The position numbers and the translations under genes were made by a program. Source: Paroedura picta (Eukaryota > Chordata > Lepidosauria > Squamata > Gekkonidae). Taken from it: DNA of 64,000 bases. Location of the stretch: NCBI RefSeq assembly GCF_049243985.1, contig NC_135382.1, positions 24,408,990 through 24,472,989 on the forward strand, given 5' to 3'. Shown piece by piece: positions 22,110 through 61,189 of the stretch. Within the stretch, counting starts at the first letter, position 1, and every line of letters begins with the position of its first letter. Below the pieces are notes generated by a model. It worked only from the letters and a program-made list of their open reading frames with translations. It did no database searches and was not told where the DNA came from.

Positions 22110-22560
22110 CTTTTTACTGGAAATTTTTTTATTTTATATCATATTGGAATTTATACCCTACCCCTTCCAGCAAGCTGGCTCGGGGCAGCTTACATAATTT
22201 TAAAATCACGACTATATAAAACTTCATCCATAAATAGTTAAAACATTAAAGCTTGAAAATCCTAAAAACAAATATACCAGGTGATCTGCCATCAGACATC
22301 ATTGCCTTTAATTTCCGGTTTCAGGGGCATACAGCCATATAGAAGGAGCTCATCAATGTTTTAATTCAAGTCATGATGTTCATTGCCCCCAACCAAGTGC
22401 TTGGTGGAAGAGCTCCGTCTTACAGGCCCTCAGAAACTGAACCAGCTCTCACCAGGCCTACAGATCTTCTGGGAGTTCATTACATCAGGTTGTGGCCAGG
22501 TCTGAAAAGGCCTTGGCCCTGGTTGAGGCCAGTTGTACTTCTCAAGGGTCAAGGATCATG
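22110..22560 (-). mobile_element. L3/CR1-like LINE 3' fragment, reverse orientation
   Basis: 'ataccctaccccttccagca' and 'agctggctcggggcagctta' resemble the LINE 3' hairpin. Further on, 'gcttggtggaagagctccgt' and 'ccttggccctggttgaggcc' match the antisense of the ORF2 C-terminus at 35.1 kb. Confidence 0.7.
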
Positions 22561-22726
22561 AGTTTGTTGGGAATGGATTATCGTAATGTCCTTTGCGGGG
22601 TTATAGTTGGCTAAATGGTCCACTAAAACCGAATTAACAATGTTTGGGGATTCACAATTAATTAGGTAATGACTATCTGTAGTTTGAAAAAAAATCTAAG
22701 TATTTCTAATATTGGTGAAATGTAAG

Positions 22727-22823
22727 GTAAAGGTATCCTCTGTAAGCACTGAGTCATGTCTGACCCTTGGGGTGACGCGCTCTAGCGTTTTCTTGGCAGA
22801 CTCAATACGAGGTGGTTTGCCAT
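22727..22823 (-). mobile_element. tRNA-type SINE 3' fragment
   Basis: Same 3' block as 1795-1918 ('gtcatgtctgacccttgggg', 'tggcagactcaatacgaggt'). Confidence 0.75.
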
Positions 22824-23109
22824 TCTAGTTACATTGATTTAGATATTTTGAGTCCCAGACCATCCCAAAGGTCACATCACAGCCCTTTATAATGCCCTTC
22901 TAAGCAGTATGCTAAGTAGAGAGTATATACCCTTAGAAACATTTACTTCAAAGGACTTACTTAAAAGGGTTTGTTCCCGCTAAGTGTAGCATTGTTAATA
23001 AAACAAAGCCTGTCAAGCTCAAAGATATATCCATTCCAGTCTCCTGTTTTGGTTATAATGGCGACCATAGATAGGTTACACACTCCATGATGTCTTTAGG
23101 TTTAAGATA

Positions 23110-23225
23110 ATGTAATTAGAACAAAATTTGAGTCCAATTGCACCTTTTAGAACAACAAAATTGTATTGAAGGTGTGAGCTTTCCTGTGCATGTACCCTTC
23201 AGGTAGTGAAATGAAAATCACCAGA
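23110..23225 (-). mobile_element. Penelope-type terminal repeat fragment
   Basis: The minus strand shows CTGAAGG, 'gtacatgcacag', GAAAGCTCACACCTTCAATA and then 'aaaaggtgcaattggactca'. This is the same order as at 2660-2755. Confidence 0.5.
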
Positions 23226-23319
23226 TTACATATATCAGTAGCTTCCATTTCATTGTCATGAGTAACCTTCAATAAAACTTGCTGATCTTAAAGATGCTAC
23301 ACAGGATCTGCCTCTGTAA

Positions 23320-23990
23320 ATAGAAAACTACGCGTCCCACGATGCTTTGCGGCACACGTTCTTTCTGCGTCCGGCCCCCGCGATGAAAGCTAACGCGGCC
23401 TCCATCCATTTGGCCCACAGTACGCTGGGATTTCCCACCTCCTCCCTGGGAGATGTAGTTCTAATCCGTAACGCCGTCTCCGGGAGAAGCGAAGGAAAAG
23501 ACTACAAGTCCCAGAATGCTTCCGCCTCGCCGTTGCTGTTGTTCATGGAAAGCGGCTTCTCCTCGGGCACCCAGGCCAGCTGCTGGCCGCGGGTCTGGGG
23601 CCGCAAGACGGAGCTCGCGCTCGCCTAAGGCGGAGTCGGCGCCCAGGGGCAACTCGAGGCTCTGTGGCGGAGACCGGACATTTCAACAGCCGCGGGTGGG
23701 TCGACGCGAGCCGAGCAGGGAAAGGGCCCCTTACCCCGCTTTCCAGGCCTCGTTCCTGACGCTTGGGCCGGTTCCCCTCGGGCTGCCCTGCAATCGCGTG
23801 ACTGGATGCTCTCCTGTCAAAAACAGTCTTCGGGGGTTGCGGGGGGACGGGGAGAACGACCTCCCTCCTTGTAGAAAGCTAGCCTCTCGAGGCGGGGGGG
23901 AGGTTTGTCTTCTCCCTGGTGAGCTAGTTTTCAGCGCGCGGGGGGGATGGACTCCCGTAGGAGAGCTAGTGAGGGGCTGGAGCAGTCGTG
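23320..23990 (+). promoter_or_regulatory. MBTPS1: CpG-rich MBTPS1 promoter / first exon region
   Basis: A CpG-rich block precedes the first MBTPS1 leader exon seen at 25661. It has three ZNF143/SBS-like sites: ACTACGCGTCCCACGATGC (23327-23345), ACTACATCTCCCAG on the minus strand (23459-23446) and ACTACAAGTCCCAGAATGC (23501-23519). The noncoding first exon probably lies here. Donor candidates are CGCGG|GTGGGT near 23695 and CCCTG|GTGAGC near 23918. Long open frames in the block are composition effects. Confidence 0.75.
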
Positions 23991-24599
23991 GAAACGCCGG
24001 GGTTCAGATCATTCAACCACGAAGCTGGCTGGGTGGCCTCGGGCCAGTCACTCCCAGCTGAACCCACCTCGAAGGGGTGTTGTGTGAGTAGACAACGTGG
24101 CTGGTTGCCCCGGAATAAATGTGTGTTGGATCATTGAGTCTTCTTAAAGATTTCAAGGGTTCGGGTTGTTGTGGGTTTTAAGGAGCTTTTCTGAAGGTTC
24201 TGGTGGTTGAGGGTTTGAGGGAAATTCCCATCCCCCCTCCTCCCCATGTGGTTTTCATCATCTAAGTAAAGCCACTGGGAGAGGCATTTTAGAGAAATGG
24301 GCTGAGTAGCAAATCCCAGGATCGCTGAACAGGTTCCTGAAAGCGGTTTTGGAATGGATGAGGGCTAACAAGATGAAACTTGACCACGACCTAGTGGTGG
24401 TGCTACTGGTGCAGGGAAGTGGTTGGACCCAGGAAACAGAGTTTAGCCCCTGCTCTGGGTGGGTTTGCACTCCCGATAAAAGCGTCTGACCTGGGCCTCC
24501 TATAGGATAAAGAAGTAGCCAGGAGAGCCTTTCAGCTGCAGAGCCAGCTGGGCCCTCCCAGGGTATAAAAGATCCGCTACTGTGTTGCATGCCTTGTTA

Positions 24600-25140
24600 A
24601 TATCTAGATTAGATTGTTGCAGTGTGCTCTATGGTGGGCTGCCCTTGAAGACTGTCTGGAAACTACATTTGATACAGAGTGCTGAATGGAGTGGGAAATA
24701 GGGACAATGTCACTTTTGTTCCAGCTACACTGGCTCCCAGTTTGCATCTGAACTCAATTCTAGGTGTTGCTATTGTCCTTTAAAGCCCTGTATGACCTTA
24801 GTCCAGCATACATTAAGGACCACCTTCTCCCATATGAATATATCCATTCTCTGCAGTCCTCCTTAGAAGTCCTGCTTGCCCAAGAAAGGGCCTTCTCTGT
24901 TGTGGCATCAAAACTTTGGACCTTCTGCCTCAGGGAGATTTGTTGGTCTCCCTTCATCGATATCTTTTGCTAGCAGATGAAGTCATTTTCATTTTGGCTG
25001 GCATAACCCTATCTAATAGTTTTTGGCTCTCCTTGTAGTGTTTGTTTACATGCTTTTAATTGGATTTCATATTTTAATGTTTCAACCGGACATTTCAACA
25101 CCCACAAGTTTGCCACCTTGTGGATCCTGATGGTGAAAAG
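24600..25140 (+). mobile_element. L3/CR1-like LINE C-terminal fragment
   Basis: 'agattgttgcagtgtgctct' followed by 'gggctgcccttgaagactgt' encodes the DYCN-AL-GLPLKT type block. Downstream, 'tttaaagccctgtatgacc' (FKALYDLSPAYIKDHL) parallels FKAIRGQGPVYLRDRL of the LINE at 35 kb. Confidence 0.7.
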
Positions 25141-25660
25141 GGGGCATAAACATTTTAATAATAAAAAATGTCAGTGCATATACTGAAGGAAAACACTCCG
25201 CTGAATAACCAGTTTATAACGGCAAAAAAAGAACGTACTTCGTTTATGCTCCATATTTCTTTTCAATGAGGATCCAAAGTGTCTTATGTCATTTACCTCA
25301 CCATTCTGTCCTCACAACAATGCTGTGAAGCAGGATAGACTGAGACTGCAACTGACCCAGGGTCACCCAATAAGCTTCTGTGACAGAATGCGGGTTTGAA
25401 ATGTCTCCGATAGTCTACCACACTGTAATGTATCTAGGCTTGAATGTGCTGTGCAAGTGTTACTGTTATTTCAAAACATTTATTCAGGTGTGTGTGTGTG
25501 TTTGCAGCAGCTAAAGTTTAAATTCCATTTACTCCTGTGCAACATTTAACTACAGCTAAGTTCAGTGACTTCTATGGAAGTCCCACATGGGTAAATAAAA
25601 GCAGTGTGCAGTTCTAGAAATTGTTTGATTTAAGTAATTGTTGTATGTTTGTTCCCACAG

Positions 25661-26009
25661 GTTGAATTACTTATTTTCTGGGGACAGATCTTAGTAGCTT
25701 GTGCCTTATCATTTCTACCCAGAATGGAGCATGAGACTCAGCTGCTGGTTCCTGAATGACAGGACCTTTCAATCAAAAAATGGAGAAAAAACGTAGAAAG
25801 AAATGAGCCTTGCTAGGCTTTACCTGAAAAGACCATGAAGGCAAGACTTTTACTTATCTTGGACAAAACTTTAAGACTGTCCAGTTGAGCAGCACATAGA
25901 AAGGCACCGTTTCCTGAAACCAAAAAGAAAAGAGAACTGATTCATGGCAAAGCAACGGCTGAATTGAATTCATGGAATTTTTGGAATGAAACCATATTCT
26001 TTGTTGACC
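25661..26009 (+). other. MBTPS1: MBTPS1 leader (5'UTR) part of exon 2 with five short uORFs
   Basis: The acceptor GTTCCCACAG ends at 25660. Between it and the MRLTNIW start lie short ATG-initiated frames at 25724-25759, 25803-25838, 25835-25888, 25944-25967 and 25972-25989. Two of the junctions are ATGA overlaps (25835-25838 and 25986-25989). This arrangement may reduce or condition MBTPS1 translation; that is inference. Confidence 0.6.
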
Positions 26010-54921
<28,912 letters not shown>

Positions 54922-55570
54922 CTGCAGTTGCCAAAGATGACCTCCTCTCATTGGCTGCTTTAGTGAATCAGGATCACTACCGATAAGGATAATCGATAAA
55001 TACCTGGCAGTTTGCTGACTGATGTGTGCAACATTGTCTTTGTTGTCTTTGGTTCCTGTTAATCCGAGAACTCATTGGATCATCTATTTTTCTTTCAGTA
55101 GCTGAACTCAACCAAAGGCTGGAATACTATTTAAACAGAGCTGCTCTCCGTTTCTGTGTCCCAAGAAGGGGAGGGGGGAGAATCTCTCTCTCTCTCTCTT
55201 TACTTTTGTTTTAAACTGACCAAACCTTTTTCGTTGGGGGCTGTTTTCTATATTTATTTTAAGAGGGGCAAGGAGAAGATTCTCTTCAAGGCCCTCAGCT
55301 CTCTGACGGCGGAACCCTTTTTCTGAATGGGAAGCAGTTTTCTAAAGCTATATATATTATATTATGAAGAGAACCAGAAATTGCACCATCCTCCTGTAAA
55401 GGATGAGAGGAAAAACTGAACTCAAGGGAAAGCAGGAACAAATCAGCAAGGTGTAATCCTTCCATTTATTTTTATAAAACAACTTACCATGACATTTTGT
55501 AATTTTTCGGCATGATTTCACCACAGTTGGTGAAGAAAATTTTCAATAAATATGTTATCTATATTGAAGT
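54922..55570 (+). terminator. MBTPS1: MBTPS1 3'UTR and polyadenylation signal
   Basis: About 650 bases follow the stop. AATAAA at 55545-55550 is followed by a T/G-rich stretch, so cleavage near 55570 is likely. There is a short CT repeat near 55185. Confidence 0.75.
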
Positions 55571-55662
55571 GGCAGGAAGAAATCAGTGCTTTTGTCCCTC
55601 TTGAGAGAGAAAGCTAAGCCACTCTAAAGAGCATTCTCTAGTAGGAGAAATATTCTCTAGTG

Positions 55663-55964
55663 CAGCAGTCCCCAACCTTCTTGTAGTCGGGGACCGCCTC
55701 CGAGGGTGGGAGAGAGCCGGCGGCCCGGCCACAGCAGCTGCACGTAAACGTGCACGTGCAGTTACCGCGCATGCGCGTTTTCGCCACTAGGTGGCGATAA
55801 CGCGCATGCGCAGAGCAGCTGCACATGCGTGTTTTCGCCAGCAGGGGGCGCAAACACGCATGCGCGGCAGCTCCGCGCATGCGCGTTTGCGTCGCTGGCG
55901 TGCCGGCAGCCGCGCCTGCCTCTTCCCCCCCCTCTCACTGCGGACTGGGGGTTGGAGACCTCTG
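55663..55964. mobile_element. CpG-rich hAT-like element with CTCF- and NRF1-like sites
   Basis: It starts CAGCAGTCCCCAACC and ends GGTTGGAGACCTCTG (inverted ends). Flanks CTCTAGTG / GTCTAGTG form an 8-base duplication with one difference. The interior has CCACTAGGTGGCG (55784-55796), CCAGCAGGGGGCGC (55838-55851) and several GCGCATGCGC palindromes. It begins about 90 bases after the MBTPS1 polyadenylation site. Confidence 0.85.
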
Positions 55965-56049
55965 GTCTAGTGGGTTCAAATACACCTTCAAGTAGTGGTT
56001 CTGTTTTTTTTTTTTTTTTAAAGGGGAAGCATAATCTTGAGAAGGAAGG

Positions 56050-56178
56050 TGACATGGTATAGCTCGGTCTTGGAGATCTCCCGTTGAGGAAGACTCTAGA
56101 GGAAGGCAATGGCCAACCACCTCTGCTTCTCACTTGCCTTGAAAGCCCCTCACTGAGGTTTCCAGAAGTCACTTAACT
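56050..56178 (+). mobile_element. 5S-type SINE 3' fragment
   Basis: 'gaggaaggcaatggccaacc' and 'tctcacttgccttgaaagcc' match the body of the 5S-derived SINEs elsewhere in the window. The 5S head is mostly missing. Confidence 0.6.
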
Positions 56179-56424
56179 GCATTCCAGACAGCAGATAGTC
56201 AACCTTGTTGAGTTACAGACCTTGGGCACCATGAACCTCATATGAGCTGAGCCGAGCTTCAGTTTATTATGTTTCACCTGATACAGGTGCAAAGAAATCA
56301 TGACATCATCTGCGTTAGGATGACGTCTCACTCCAGATGTTGAAAAAAATTCACCCAGGAGCTTCATAGAAATGTGCAAAAGGGATGGCAAGAGGTTTGA
56401 GACCCTTCCAGTTGAAAACCAACT

Positions 56425-56490
56425 TAGAATTCTAGAGTTGGAATGGTACATACAGGCCATCCTGCTCAGTGCTGGATCAGCCTCAAATTC
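56425..56490 (-). mobile_element. CR1 LINE 3' fragment
   Basis: 'tagagttggaatggtacata' and 'caggccatcctgctcagtg' resemble the antisense CR1 end at 59.8 kb. Confidence 0.5.
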
Positions 56491-56604
56491 CTTGTCTCTG
56501 AAAAACAAGCATGCTAGGGAAGAGGCTAGGGCCTGAGTCCTTTGCCCAACAGTCCAGAGTCAGCAGCCATGCAACCTGCAACTCCCAGGGTGAAGTGATA
56601 AGCC

Positions 56605-56728
56605 CAGGAGTAGTCAAACTGTGGCCCTCCAGATGTCCATGGACTACAATTCCCCAGCAAATGCTGGCAGGGGCTCGTGGGAATTGTAGTCCATGGACAT
56701 CTGGAGGGCCACAGTTTGACTACCCCTG
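56605..56728. mobile_element. foldback hAT-type element, copy 6, perfect 8-base target duplication
   Basis: CAGGAGTAGTCAAACTGTGG to CCACAGTTTGACTACCCCTG. GATAAGCC flanks both sides exactly (56597-56604 and 56729-56736). Confidence 0.95.
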
Positions 56729-57039
56729 GATAAGCCCTTCATTCCTGCTGATCAAGTTGCTCAGTTCCAACTCCAGTGCCTCACTTGGTTGCAATTCACT
56801 TCTGCTGCCCCATCAGTTCACCTTTAAAGGCACGGGACACATTTTTGAAGCGTGCAACAAAGGACGGGAAACAAACTCAACCCAGAATAATCCCAATTTT
56901 TGTCAAGAGGGTCAAACCACAACAAAATGACAAATAATATAAAGTGTGCCCATGTAACATAAAGACACATCAGGGGTCTGAATATCAGACTGTACACTTT
57001 ACAAGCATTGCTAGTGGATGAGTATGTCACATGAACCAC

Positions 57040-57100
57040 AGGAAACCAGATGTGTTTCAACTTCTACAGCCTTCCTCAGTAGTCAAAATATACATTGTTA
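57040..57100 (-). other. hammerhead-like motif of a Penelope-type repeat
   Basis: The minus strand reads CTGAGGA (57079-57073), a short stem region, then GAAA (57058-57055) and 'cacatctggtttcc'. It has the same motif order as at 2660 but a different flank, so possibly another Penelope subfamily. Confidence 0.35.
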
Positions 57101-58064
57101 AATAAACACATCACACATTCAGAGAGTATTGTTCTCTCCTACACCGGTGTTGTTATCTCTTATGCTGTGTGGTTCGGTGAGATGCCCGTATGTGCATAAC
57201 CTCGATCTGGTATGGAATTTCCAACCGCTCTGGATGTATGTAACATCATCAGGACCAGTAAATGAGCCCAACAGCCAAAATCTTGTTCCTACTGTAAACC
57301 ACCATGGCTGCCCACCTGAGACAATATGACACAATGACATTGCCTTTTATATAGGCAGAGTCTGGATCTCTGGTGCCCCAAGATGAGGAAGTTCTTGCCT
57401 TAAGCCTGCTCTCCAAGATCCTTCAGTGGAGAATGAGAATGTTGTTGTGAACACATGAAGCTGCCTTGTGCTCTTCCAGACCACTGACTCATCAGACTCA
57501 CAGGGCTGAGATCATTTTAGCAGAAGATGCGAAAGAGTAGATCTGGGAATTCGTATGGACAGAGGCACGTGCCTTGGCAGTAAGCCACAGGAGAGTTGTA
57601 GAACTTCAGTACTATTCTGTAGGATCTCTGGTAAAGATAGGTCTTTTATCAGGCATGCCTTGAATTGTTTAGCCTGCTGAACCTTTGAAGAAAGGTAGCA
57701 GATGTTTCAAAAGGTCAACCATCAGAGGTGGGACCAGTCACAAAATGGCTGCTTTAGGAAGGGACAGCAACAGAATTTTGGGAGGTTCCCAGCTAAGAAT
57801 CCTGCCATGATTGGGGAGCTGAATAGACACTCTCGGGGGGGGGGGGTCTTCCTGGGGATGTCTGACTCCTTGCTCCAGCATAGTGGCACAGCTGTGGACA
57901 TCAGAAAACGTATTAGTTCTTCTTCTTAGCATAACCTACCTAACCAGAGTTGATGTGAGAGTAAAGTTGGAGGGGAAATTAAGTAGCCCATCCTGGGCTC
58001 CTTGGAGGAGGGCTAGACAGCAGCCACATAATATTAGAGATTTGCTTGACTCAAGCAGTGTTCG

Positions 58065-58125
58065 ATGTCAAAACACCCTGAGCCTCCGGGGAGGGCGGTA
58101 TATAAATATAATAAATAAATAATCA
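58065..58125 (+). mobile_element. L3/CR1-like LINE 3' end
   Basis: 'caccctgagcctccggggag' and 'ggcggtatataaatata' with an (AAAT) tail, the same as the LINE 3' end at 34.8 kb. Confidence 0.85.
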
Positions 58126-58195
58126 GCCAGGTCCCCACATTTGCTTCTTCATTGGTCGTCCAAAGGGGCTTCATGTCAAATGAGAAAAACCTCTG

Positions 58196-58272
58196 GCAAT
58201 GCAATCCTATGCAGAGTTACTCCAGTGTAAACTGGGAATCCATCGGCTCCGTGTGTAACTATGTATAGACTC
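58196..58272. repeat. 'GCAGAGTTACTCCAG' family copy
   Basis: 'caatgcaatcctatgcagag' followed by 'ttactccagtgtaaactggg'. It is the clearest copy of the short family also seen at 390 and 30150. Confidence 0.5.
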
Positions 58273-58819
58273 GCACTGTTTGAAACTTACCAGAAAAACT
58301 GCTTCTACAGGATTACTTAACAAAGAAATTAGGTTATGGAAGATCCACAAGGGTTGTGAAGTTTTAGTTACCCGTTTCTAAGCATAATAGAAATGACTTC
58401 AGGCTCATATTGGAGGTTTTTTTGGGTACATGGGGGGAGGGACGGTGCTGTTGCAGCAAAACTGAGAATATATTAACAGCGGTTACTGCAATGTCGGCAG
58501 AAGAATGCACAACAAGAATTAAAGACAGTTGAAAGATTACTGTGATTGAGGAATGATGATTCACATGCAAATATAGTTCAAAGACTTAGAAATCTGAATA
58601 CGTTTGATTGAAGTGTCTCCACTGTTATCAGATGCGTCCCCTGTATGAGACAGTTAATATATTCCTCTTCATTAAGAGGTCAAAACATTTTTGTCTACTT
58701 GGTATTTGTATACTGAAGTGTATCCATTGGAACAGGATGATGTCCGTATTCACTGCTTTGTGATGTGTTGTTCCTCAGTCATTGCAGCCTTTAACGTCTG
58801 TTATGGTATATTCTTCTCC

Positions 58820-59100
58820 AAGCAATAAAAGCAGGGCTCTCTCAGCCTCACCTCCCTCATAGGGTGTCTGTTGTGGGGAGAGGAAAGGGAAGGCGATTGG
58901 AAGCCGCTTTGAGACTCCTTCGGGTAGGCAAAAGCGGCATATAAGAACCAACTCTTCTTCTTCTGTAATATCAGAGCTCTCTCAGCCTCACCTCCCTCAC
59001 AGGGTGTCTGTTGTGGGGAGAGGAAAGGGAAGGCGATTGGAAGCCGCTTTGAGACTCCTTCGGGTAGAGAAAAGCGGCATATAAGAACCAAATTTTCTTC
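58820..59100 (+). mobile_element. Sauria SINE 3' region in tandem duplicate
   Basis: 'ctctctcagcctcacctccc' to 'agcggcatataagaacca' occurs twice (about 58833-58965 and 58975-59093). The two copies are near-identical, including 'ggcgattggaagccgctttg', with a period of roughly 141 bases. Confidence 0.88.
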
Positions 59101-59777
59101 AAATACTGCAATAAACATTCTTAATATATTCATAGTGTTTGCTGCGACAAGATATCCCCCCCCTTTATTGAGGCCATGGTTGCTTATCTGTTTTTCTTTT
59201 GGCCAAAAGACAGTGTGGAATTCAGCAAGCGTACCTTTTGCGAAGTTGACACTGTGTGATCTTTCTGGGAAATCCACCTGGAATCTCACCATACGGTGAT
59301 CCAGGAACTTTAGTTTCCACAAGAGGAGAGCTAATGGTGAAAGGTTTCTGGCTGCTGGTCACCTGGAGGTAAACGTAGTTGCACCCTGGGAAGGAAGGCA
59401 GAGGGCCTCACCACAGCCCTTGATCCATTCCCTTCTACTTGGCCTTGGTTGAACCGAACCCATCAAGTGTGGCTAAGCAGGAAGCATACAGCACTTGTAA
59501 TGAATGTGCAGGAACTGGACAGAACAACTTAGCGTGTTAGCAGCCATGTGTGATCTGCACATTTCAAGCATGCATGCTAAGTGATGTTTATTATCATTAT
59601 TACTTAAAAATAAAATAGAATCTCACTCATCCGTTATAGAGTTCAGGGCAGCGTAAATGGTCTTCTCCTTCATTTTTAACTTCATAGCTCTCCTCGGATG
59701 AGAGAGGATGAGTAGGCCAAGGCTGCCTACCAGTCTTCCAAGATGGAACATGGGCTTTAACATGAGTCTTGCCTCAA

Positions 59778-59970
59778 CCTAGAATCATAGAATCATAGAG
59801 TTGGAAGGGGCCATACAGGCCATCTAGTCCAACCCCCTGCTCAACGCAGGATCAGCCCTAAGCATCCTAAAGCATCCAAGAAAAGTGTGTATCCAACCTT
59901 TGCGTGAAGACTGCCAGTGAGGGGGAGCTCACCACCTCCTTAGGCAGCCTATTCCACTGCTGAACTAATA
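59778..59970 (-). mobile_element. CR1 LINE 3' end, reverse orientation
   Basis: 'agaatcatagaatcatagag' followed by 'ttggaaggggccatacaggc' and 'tagtccaaccccctgctcaa'. It is almost the exact complement of the copy at 44.45-44.66 kb. Confidence 0.92.
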
Positions 59971-60149
59971 CTTTAACTGCCATAACACCACAGCTCAAAT
60001 AAAACAACTTGCTTTTTTCTCTAAAAAAAACTAGCTTTTAAAAAATGGTCTGACAAACAGCTTAAAATCCTGGCTTTTACATGACTAGTTCAGTTTCATT
60101 TTTGGGAATCCTGTGAGTAATTGACAAGGTTAATTTATACATGAAGCTG

Positions 60150-60540
60150 ACCTGTATTCAGAGTTGCCAAATTCCAGGTGGTCACTGGAGATCTCCCACA
60201 ATTATAACGTATATCCAGGTGACAGAGATCAGTTTACCTGAAGAAAATGGTTGCCAGTCAGTAGTCAGTCAGAAAATGGTTGCTTCAGGAGGTGGTCTCT
60301 GTGGCGTGATACCCCATTGAATTCCTCACCCTCCTGAGCATCACACTTGAAATCTCCAGGTATTTCCCAACCCAAAGCTGTCAACTCTAACTATATCGAG
60401 TCACACCTCTGGCTCTCGAGTTCAGTCTTTTCTCCTCAGACTGGCAGTGACTCTCCAGTGTCTCTGGCATTACCTGCTACGTTATTCTTTTCACTGGAGA
60501 TAAAGCCTGGGGCCTTCTCCAAACCTTGAACCCCAAGGAG
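60150..60540 (-). mobile_element. composite of two lizard short repeats
   Basis: 'ggtggtcactggagatctcc' to 'gaaatctccaggtatttccc' is a known-looking partly palindromic repeat with an internal 'gaaaatggttgc' duplication. It is followed by 'cagactggcagtgactctcc' and 'ttttcactggagataaagcc', a SINE fragment. Neither family can be named with certainty. Confidence 0.45.
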
Positions 60541-60825
60541 CTGATTTTCAATATATTTCTCCTAGTCCTGTCAGGGTTGAAAGACATCATTTCCATAGCT
60601 ATAATTCTACACACACCATAGTGCTTAATGAAGATGTATTTACTTCATTTCCAGCCTGCCTTTCTTGCTGAGAAGGTGGAGCACACTTTTTTTTAAAAAG
60701 GTACAATAAGAACATTAGAATACAATGAACAATGCAGTTGAACTGGGTCGCAAAATTACAGAGCAGGCTTAGAAACACAGCACGAGGCATACAGTCAAGC
60801 CACACACTATATAATCACCAGCTGG

Positions 60826-61186
60826 GTGTAGTGGTTAAGAGCAGCATATACTCTAATCTGGGGAGCTGGGCTTGATTCCCCACTTCTTCTCCACTCACAG
60901 TTCTCTCACAGTTCTCTCTCAGCCCTGCTTACTTCACAGGGTTTCTACTGGGGGGAAAGGAGGGGAAGGCGATTGTTAAGCTGCTTTGAGACTCCAGTCA
61001 GGGGTTGTCAAACTGCGGCCCTCCAGATATCCATGGACTACAATTCCCAGAAGCCCCTAATAGCATTTGCTGGCTGGGGCTCATGGGAATTGTAGTCCAT
61101 GGACATCTGGAGGGCCGCAGTTTGACTACCCCTGCTCCAGGTAGTAAAAAGTGGGGTACAAAAAAAAATAGCTCTTCTTCAGACAG
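60826..61186 (+). mobile_element. Sauria SINE interrupted by a foldback element
   Basis: The tRNA-like head 'gctgggtgtagtggttaaga' and 'tgggcttgattccccacttc' is followed by 'gaaggcgattgttaagctgc' and 'tttgagactcc'. It is split at 60999-61134 and resumes with 'aggtagtaaaaagtggggta'. Confidence 0.9.
60999..61134. mobile_element. foldback hAT-type element, copy 7
   Basis: CAGGGGTTGTCAAACTGCGG to CCGCAGTTTGACTACCCCTG with complementary arms. Flanks ACTCCAGT / CTCCAGGT are compatible with a slightly shifted 8-base duplication. It is inserted inside a Sauria SINE. Confidence 0.9.
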
Positions 61187-61189
61187 GGC

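Noticed and set aside
23516-24061. 181-codon plus-strand open frame at the MBTPS1 CpG region
   Set aside because: Composition-driven, low-complexity translation; overlaps an opposite-strand open frame; no recognisable domain.
58801-59322. 173-codon minus-strand open frame with an internal repeat
   Set aside because: The repeat is the antisense of the duplicated Sauria SINE and not a protein repeat.
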